In this document: in pieces, positions 57,689 to 64,000 of the stretch | How positions within the stretch are numbered: the stretch's first letter is position 1 | Layout of the letters: every line of letters begins with the position of its first letter | Translations under genes and position numbers: made by a program | The notes under the pieces: generated by a model | What the model was told of the DNA's origin: nothing | The model's database searches: none | Seen by the model: the letters and a program-made list of their open reading frames with translations, nothing else | From: CAIWHR01 sp963843595 | GTDB taxonomy: Bacteria > Pseudomonadota > Gammaproteobacteria > Burkholderiales > Casimicrobiaceae | Length of the DNA: 64,000 nucleotides | Reading direction: 5' to 3' | NCBI GenBank assembly: GCA_963843595.1 | Contig: CAWJLG010000016.1 | Span: 124,001-188,000, forward strand

Positions 57689-58372
57689 TCAGCGTGACCG
57701 GACGACCTGCCACGCCCGGACGACGTAGCCGACGGCGGCGAAGCCGCTCCAGATGTGCACCAGCCGCGAGAACGGGAAGACGACGAAGATCGTCATCCCG
57801 AGCAACAGGTGGAGCTTGAACACCGGCGCGACGTCGGTGACGTAGCCGGCGGCGTCGCCGCGGAAGGTCACGATGTGCTGCGCCCACAGCATCAGCTTGA
57901 TCATCTCGCCGCCGTCGAGGTGCTGCACCGACGCCGTGATGCTGAACAATCCCAGCAGCAACTGCGCGAGCAGCAGGATCAGCACGGCCATGTCCATCTT
58001 GCGCGTCGTCGCGCGGATCCGCGGCTCGGTCATCCGGCGATGGATCAGCAGCACCAACCCGATGAGGCAGGCGAGTCCGGCGATGCCGCCGGCGATGACC
58101 GCGAGCAGCTGCTTCGCCTGCGGCTCGATGCCCAGCGCGTGCCAGACGGCCAGCGGCGTCAGCAGGCCGAACAGATGGCCGAAGAAGATGCCGAGAATGC
58201 CGAGATGGAACAGGTTCGAGCCCCAGCGCAGCTGGCCCGCACGCAGGAGCTGCGACGAGTCGCTCTTCCACGTGTACTGGTCGCGGTCGAAGCGCACGAG
58301 GCTGCCGATGAAGAACACGGCAAGGGCGAGGTACGGGTAGATGCCGAACAGGAAGGTGTTGAGGGTGGTCAT
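57689..58372 (-). CDS. narI: Nitrate reductase gamma subunit
   Basis: 227-residue membrane cytochrome b with five helices. It starts MTTLNTFLFGIYPYLALAVF. Haem-ligating histidines occur in SNLFHLGILGIFFGHLFG and FKLHLLLGMTIFVVFPFSRL with VHIWSG. It draws electrons from quinol for NarGH. The order narGHJI is normal. Confidence 0.95.
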   Translation of the reverse strand: MTTLNTFLFGIYPYLALAVFFIGSLVRFDRDQYTWKSDSSQLLRAGQLRWGSNLFHLGILGIFFGHLFGLLTPLAVWHALGIEPQAKQLLAVIAGGIAGLACLIGLVLLIHRRMTEPRIRATTRKMDMAVLILLLAQLLLGLFSITASVQHLDGGEMIKLMLWAQHIVTFRGDAAGYVTDVAPVFKLHLLLGMTIFVVFPFSRLVHIWSGFAAVGYVVRAWQVVRSR

Positions 58373-58392
58373 GGCAGATTTCCTCGAAAGCG

Positions 58393-59067
58393 TCAGGACT
58401 GGCGCGGCATGAAGCGGACGACCGAGGGCGATGGTTGGGGCGCGTTGGTGCCGCAGCCCTGGCCGCCGGGCGGGCCGAAGTAGACCGGATCCTCGCGCCA
58501 CTCGTCGTCGAGCGGCTTCTCTTGCTCCGCCGGAGCGTCTTTCCGGTGGGCCGCGAGGCCGGCCTCGCCGACCAGGGCGAGCACCGCGGCCAGGACCGCG
58601 CTGTAGGGACTCCGGCGGTCCTGCAGCGCCTCGCCGATCTTGCGCAGGATGTGCGCGCAGTCGCCCAGCATGTCGACGGCACTCGCCGGCGGCTGTTGCG
58701 ACAGGAACTCGAGCATCGCCGGCAGGTAATCCGGCAGTTCGTTCCCGGTCATCGCGAAGCCGGCGTCGGCGTAGACCTTCTTCAGCTCGACCATCGCCTG
58801 CCCGCGGTCGCGCGAGTCGCCGTGGACGTGCTCGAAGAGGTGCAGCGACGTGCGCCGGCCGCGGTCGAAGATCTCGACATAGCGTTCCTGTGCGTCGATC
58901 AAATCGGCGGTCGCGAGCGCGGCCGTCAGCTCGGCGAGCGCGGTCTTCTGCGCGGCGCGCAAACTCCGCGCGTCACCGATCACCGCATCGATCTCCGGCA
59001 ACGCCGCGATCAGCTCGGGGGTCGGATAGGCCAGCAGCGCACCAAGCGCCTTGAAAGTGAGATTCAT
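58393..59067 (-). CDS. narJ: Nitrate reductase assembly chaperone
   Basis: 224 residues of the NarJ/TorD type, which helps insert molybdopterin into NarG. Motifs: LGALLAYPTPELIAALPEID, DRGRRTSLHLFEHVHGDSRD, RGQAMVELKKVYADAGF and LPDYLPAMLEFL. The C-terminal PPGGQGCGTN tail is typical of long NarJ forms. It lies between narH and narI. Confidence 0.95.
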   Translation of the reverse strand: MNLTFKALGALLAYPTPELIAALPEIDAVIGDARSLRAAQKTALAELTAALATADLIDAQERYVEIFDRGRRTSLHLFEHVHGDSRDRGQAMVELKKVYADAGFAMTGNELPDYLPAMLEFLSQQPPASAVDMLGDCAHILRKIGEALQDRRSPYSAVLAAVLALVGEAGLAAHRKDAPAEQEKPLDDEWREDPVYFGPPGGQGCGTNAPQPSPSVVRFMPRQS

Positions 59068-59077
59068 CGTCGTTCTC

Positions 59078-60602
59078 CTACACCGCCGCCTTGATGGGAA
59101 TCGTCCGCTTCTTCTTGCCGCCGAAGAGGCTGGTCTCCGTCTGGCCGTCCGAGCAGCCGTTGCCGAACGAGAAGCCGCAGCCGCCGCGCACGTCGAACGC
59201 ATTCTCCGCGTACTCGCGATGCGCGGTCGGGATCACGAACCGGTCCTCGTAGTTCGCGATCGCCATGTAGCGGTACATCTCACCCACCGTCGCCGCGTCG
59301 ATCCCCACCTGCTTCAGTACGGCGGCGTTCTCGCGCTTCTCGACGTGCCGATCGCGCATGTAGGCGCGCATTGCCAGCATCCGCTCGAGCGCAGTCACCA
59401 CCGGCGCCTCGTCGCCCGCCGTCAGCAGGTTCGCGAGGTACTGCACCGGGATGCGCAGCGAGCGTACGTCCGGCAGCTGCCCGAAGGCGCCGATCTGCCC
59501 CGCGTTGGCGGCGGCCTGGATGGGCGACAGCGGCGGGACGTACCAGACCATCGGCAGCGTCCGGTACTCCGGATGCAGCGGCAGCGCCACCTTCCAGTCG
59601 ACCGCCATCTTGTAGACCGGCGATTCCTTCGCCGCCTTCAGCCACGCCTCCGGCACGCCGTCCTTGCGCGCCTGCTCGATCACGGCCGGATCGTTCGGGT
59701 CGAGGAAGATGGACAGCTGCGCTTCGTAGAGCTTCTTCGGATCGTCGACCGACGCCGCCGCCTCGATCCGGTCGGCGTCGTAGAGCAGCACGCCCAGATA
59801 GCGGATGCGGCCCGACGCAGGTTTCCGAGCACACGGTCGGCTGGCCGGCCTCGATCCGCGGATAGCAGAAGATGCACTTCTCGGCCTTCCCCGTCGACCA
59901 GTTGTAGTAGATCTTCTTGTACGGGCAGCCGGACACGCACATCCGCCAGCCGCGGCACTTGTCCTGGTCGATGAGGACGATGCCGTCCTCCTCGCGCTTG
60001 TAGATCGAGCCGGACGGGCAGGACGCGACGCACGTCGGATTCAGGCAGTGCTCGCACAGCCGCGGCAGGTACATCATGAAGGTGTTCTCGAACTGGCCGT
60101 AGATCTCGCGCTCGATGTCGCGGAAGTTCGCGTCCTTGCCGCGCTTGGCGAACTCGCCGCCGAGGATCTCCTCCCAGTTCGGGCCCCACTCGATCTTCTC
60201 CATCCGCTGGCCGGTGATGAGGCTGCGCGGCCGCGCGACCGGCATCGCCTTCATCTCGGGCGCCGTGTGCAGATGCTCGTAGTCGAACGTGAACGGCTCG
60301 TAGTAGTCGTCGATCTGCGGCAGGTTCGGATTGGCGAAGAGCTTCATCAGGATCGACCACTTGCCGCCCTGACGCGGCTCGATCTTGCCGCCGCCCTTGC
60401 GGACCCAGCCGCCGTTCCACTTGTCCTGGTTCTCCCACTCCTTGGGATAGCCGATGCCCGGCTTGGTCTCGACGTTGTTGAACCACGCGTACTCCATGCC
60501 CTCGCGGCTGGTCCAGACGTTCTTGCAGGTCACCGAGCAGGTGTGGCAGCCGATGCACTTGTCGAGATTGAGGACCATGCCGATCTGTGCGCGAATCTTC
60601 AT
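59078..60602 (-). CDS. narH: Nitrate reductase beta subunit (one frameshift)
   Basis: Four-cluster ferredoxin subunit. The first frame runs from MKIRAQIGMVLNLDKCIGCH through CEHCLNPTCVASCPSGSIYK and CRGWRMCVSGCPYKK to CSETCVG. An extra base near 59809-59813 shifts it into IRYLGVLLYDADRIEAAASV to the C-terminus. The reconstructed protein is about 507 residues, normal for NarH. The frameshift lies at a CCC/GGG run. Confidence 0.93.
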
Positions 60603-60613
60603 CGTCGTTCTCC

Positions 60614-63600
60614 TTAGCCTTGCGCCGGCACGCTGGCGGGCGTGTCGAGCCAGTCGACGTTCTTCATCTTGCGCACGATGACGAATTCGTCGCGGTTGGT
60701 GCCGATGGTCCCGTAGTAGTTGAACCCGTACGAAAGCTGCGCGTAGCCGCCGATCATGTGCGTCGGCTTGGTGACGATGCGCGTGACCGAGTTGTGGATG
60801 CCGCCGCGCGCGCCGGTGATCTCGGATCCCGGCGTGTTCACGATCTTCTCCTGCGCGTGGTACATGAGGCACATGCCGAGGCTCACGCGCTGGCTCACCA
60901 CCGCGCGCGCGGCGATCGCGCCGTTGACGTTGTAGAGCTCGATCCAGTCGTTGTCGACGATGCCGGCCTTCGCGGCGTCGGTCTCCGACAGCCAGACGAT
61001 CGGGTCCGCCGCGCGACAGCGTCAGCATCAGCAGGTTGTCGGTGTACGTGGAGTGGATGCCCCACTTCTGGTGCGGCGTGATGAAGTTGAGCACGATCTC
61101 CGGATTGCCGTTCGGCTTGCGTCCGTCCATCGGCTTCGTGGTCTTGAGGTCCACCGGGGGTCGGTAGACGCACAGGCCTTCGCCGAACGCCACCATCCAC
61201 TTGTGGTCCTGGTAGAACTGCTGGCGGCCGGTCAGCGTGCGCCACGGAATCAGCTCGTGGACATTGGTCCAGCCGGCGTTGTAGCTCACGTGCTCGGACT
61301 CGATGCCGCTCCACGTCGGGCTGGAGATGATCTTGCGCGGCTGCGCCTGGATGTCGCGGAAGCGGATCTTCTCGTCCTCCTTCGGCAGCGCGAGGTGCTT
61401 GTGCTCGCGTCCGGTGATCTTCGACAGCGCTTCCCAGGCCTTGACCGCGACCTCGCCGTTGGTTTCCGGTGCCAGCATCAGCACGACCTCGGCCGCGTCG
61501 ATGTCCGAGTCGATGCGCGGCATGCCCTTGCTGATCCCCTCGTCGGTCACCGGATAGTTGAGGTCGCCGAGGTTCTTCACCTCGTGCTCGGTGTTCCAGG
61601 CGATGCCCTTGCCGCCGTTGCCGACCTTGCTCATCAACGGCCCGAGTGCGGTGAACTTCTTGTACGTGTTCGGATAGTCGCGCTCGACGACGACCATCTG
61701 CGGCGCCGTCTTGCCGGGGATGAGTTCGCACTGGCCGCGCTTCCAGTCCTTCACGTCGGTCGCCTGAGCGAGCTCGGACGGCGTGTCGTGCAGCGTCGGG
61801 GTCAGCACCAGCTCCTTCTCGACGCCGAGATGTCCGACGCAGACCTCCGAGAACCTCTTCGCGATCGCCTTGTAGATCTCCCAGTCGCTCTTCGCTTCCC
61901 ACACCGGGTCGACCGCCGCGGACAGCGGATGGATGAACGGGTGCATGTCCGACGTGTTGAGGTCGTTCTTCTCGTACCACGTGGCGGTCGGCAGCACGAT
62001 GTCCGAGTACATGCAGGTCGTGGACATCCGGAAGTCGAGCGTGGTGAGGAGGTCGAGCTTGCCCTCGGGCGCGTCGTCACGCCACGCGACTTCCTCGGGC
62101 TTGCGCCCGCCGAAACTGCCCAGGTCCTTGCCCTGGACGCCGTGGTTGGTGCCGAGCAGGTGCTTGAGGAAGTACTCGTGACCCTTGCCCGAGCTGCCGA
62201 GCAGGTTCGAGCGCCAGACGAACAGGTTGCGCGGGAAGTTCGCCGGGTCGTCCGGATCCTCGCAGGACATCTTCAGCGCGCCGGACTTCAGCATCTTGAC
62301 CGTGTAGTCCTTCGGGTCGGTCCCCGCGGCGGCAGCGTCCTTGCAGACCTGGATGGGATTGATCGCGAGCTGCGGCGCACTTGGCAGCCAGCCCATCCGC
62401 TCGGCGCGGACGTTGAAGTCGATGAGGCTGCCCGTGTACTCGTTCGGGTCGGCGAGCGGCGACAGGATTTCCTTGACGTCGAGCTTCTCGTAGCGCCACT
62501 GGTCGGTGTGCGCGTAGAAGAACGACGTCGAGTTCATGTGCCGCGGCGGACGGTGCCAGTCGAGCGCGAACGCGAGCGCGGTCCACCCGGTCTGCGGCCG
62601 CAGCTTTTCCTGGCCGACGTAGTGCGACCAGCCGCCGCCCGACTTGCCGACGCAGCCGCACATGATCAGCATGTTGATGATGCCGCGGTAATTCATGTCG
62701 CAGTGGAACCAGTGGTTCATCGCGGCGCCGATGATCACCATCGACTTGCCGTGCGTCTTGTCCGCGTTGTCGGCGAACTGGCGGGCGATCGTGATGACCT
62801 GGTCCGCCGGCACGCCGGTGATCTTCTGCTGCCAGGCCGGCGTGTACGGGACGTCGTCGTCGTAGCTCTTCGCCACGTTGGCGCCGCCCAAGCCGCGGTC
62901 GATGCCGTAGTTGGCGCACATCAGGTCGAACACCGTGGCCACCAGCGCCTCGCCGTCCTCCAGCTGGACCTTCTTGACCGGGACGTTGCGCACCAGGATG
63001 TCACCCCCCTGGTCGTTGTGGCGGAAGCGCTCGTGCTCGATGCCGCCGAAGTACGGGAAGGCGACGGCCGCGACGTCGTCGCGCGCGTCGATCAGCGTCA
63101 GCCGGAGCTTCGTCTCGGCGCCCGTGGCGCCGTCCTTGCTCTCGAGGTTCCACTTGCCGAGATCGCCGCCCTCCTTCTGGCCCCAGCGGTAGCCGATCGT
63201 GCCCTGAGGCGCGACGATCCTGCCGGTGATCTCGTCGACGGCGGCGGTCTTCCACTCGGGGTTGTTCTGCTGCCCGAGCTTGTCCGCGAAGTCCGAGGCG
63301 CGGAGCGTGCGGTCGGCGACGAGCTGATTTCCGCGCTTGACCAGCCGGACCAGCATCGGCATGTCGCTGTAGCGGCGGCAATAGTCCTGGAAGTAGGCGG
63401 ACGGCCGCTCGAGATGGAATTCCTTGAGGATGACGTGCCCCATCGCCATCGCCAGCGCGGCGTCGGTGCCCTGCGTCGGGTGCAGCCACAGGTCGGCGAG
63501 CTTCGAGACTTCCGCATAGTCGGGCGTGACCGCGACGATCTTCGCGCCCTTGTAGCGGACCTCGGTGAAGAAGTGGGCGTCCGGCGTGCGCGTCTGCGGC

Positions 63601-64000
63601 ACGTTCGACCCCCACGCCATGATGAAGGTCGAGTTGTACCAGTCGGCCGATTCCGGCACGTCGGTCTGCTCGCCCCAGGTCTGCGGCGACGACGGCGGCA
63701 GGTCGCAGTACCAGTCGTAGAAGCTCATGCACACGCCGCCGATCAGCGACAGGTAGCGGCTGCCCGCGGCGTAGGAGACCATCGACATGGCCGGGATCGG
63801 CGAGAACCCGATCACGCGGTCGGGGCCGTGCCTCTTGATCGTGTAGACATTCGCCGCGGCGATGATCTCGTTGACCTCGTCCCAGCTCGAGCGCACGAAG
63901 CCGCCCATTCCACGCACCGACTTGTACGACTTCGCCTTGACCGGATCCTCGACGATCGACGCCCAGGCCTCGACCGGACCCATCGTGTGTCGCGCTTCGC
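60614..64000 (-). CDS. narG: Nitrate reductase alpha subunit, 3' part (5' end outside window, one frameshift)
   Basis: Molybdenum subunit of membrane-bound nitrate reductase. Motifs include FIMAWGSNVPQTRTPDAHFF, SMVIIGAAMNHWFHCDMNYR and GGGWSHYVGQEKLRPQ. Near the C-terminus the frame changes at about 61001-61006, after LMLTLSRGGP, into IVWLSETDAAKAG and on to SLGMCLMYHAQEKIV. The open frame reaches 64000 and the N-terminal Fe-S region is beyond it. The wrong frame runs on into narH and mimics a NarGH fusion. Confidence 0.93.

Noticed and set aside
59280..63983. An apparent NarG-NarH fusion of 1567 residues
   Set aside because: The narG frame breaks near 61003 and the true narG C-terminus is in another frame (60614-60901). 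The wrong frame simply stays open until narH, which has its own ATG.

Overview
The window is GC-rich, gene-dense DNA. It most likely comes from a chemolithoautotrophic, sulfur-oxidising betaproteobacterium of the Thiobacillus/Sulfuricella/Rhodocyclales kind. That placement is an inference from gene content: form I Rubisco with CbbX, a complete reverse-type dsr operon, the cytoplasmic sulfite oxidation genes soeABC and aprBA/sat with qmoAB-hdrCB, and a membrane nitrate reductase narGHJI. There is no rRNA, tRNA or transposase from which to fix taxonomy.

Layout. Positions 1-6104 (+) hold the end of a Calvin-cycle operon: cbbL (5' end missing), cbbS, cbbX, cbbF, cbbP and cbbT. Positions 6105-8827 (+) hold tusA, a dsrE2-like gene and a FadL-type outer-membrane protein. 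Positions 8904-16979 (-) form a tight twelve-gene operon, divergent from dsr, that is mostly uncharacterised. It includes a tandem TusA-TusA protein, a cysteine-poor DsrC homologue, a Cas6-like protein without a CRISPR array, a ferredoxin reductase carrying a helix-turn-helix, an S24-like protein and a TauD-type dioxygenase. Positions 17327-31222 (+) hold dsrABEFHCMKLJOPN, a dsrC-like gene, dsrR and cobA. Positions 31226-33126 (-) hold a NarX/NarL-type two-component pair. Positions 33561-35777 (+) hold a TauE-type exporter, a small membrane protein and a universal stress protein. Positions 36024-40806 (+) hold soeABC. Positions 40963-46471 (+) hold sat, aprB, aprA, a cysteine-cluster protein and a one-haem cytochrome. 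Positions 46520-55924 (-) hold a dsrC-like gene, a CBS protein, hdrB, hdrC, qmoB, qmoA, a phosphodiesterase, two small proteins, a CBS unit and a sulfide:quinone reductase. Positions 56150-64000 (-) hold a CMD-Rieske protein, a parvulin, and narI, narJ, narH and narG, the last running off the window.

How it works together. Sulfide is oxidised by the SQR, and stored or carrier-bound sulfur is passed through TusA/DsrE2/DsrEFH to DsrC. DsrAB makes sulfite in the cytoplasm, with DsrMKJOP and DsrL handling electrons. Sulfite goes to sulfate directly through SoeABC, or through AprBA and Sat with ATP formed and electrons passed via Qmo/Hdr. Electrons can reach nitrate through NarGHI, and the energy supports CO2 fixation. 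Five similar palindromic sites lie ahead of tusA, dsrA/the divergent operon, narXL/tauE, soeA and qmoA, which suggests one regulator for the sulfur genes.

Data quality. At least nine conserved genes (tkt, fadL, dsrM, dsrN, soeC, sat, sqr, narH, narG) are interrupted by single-base frame changes, several of which compensate each other. This looks like residual indel error in the sequence rather than gene decay. Those genes are annotated as one locus each, with the break positions stated.
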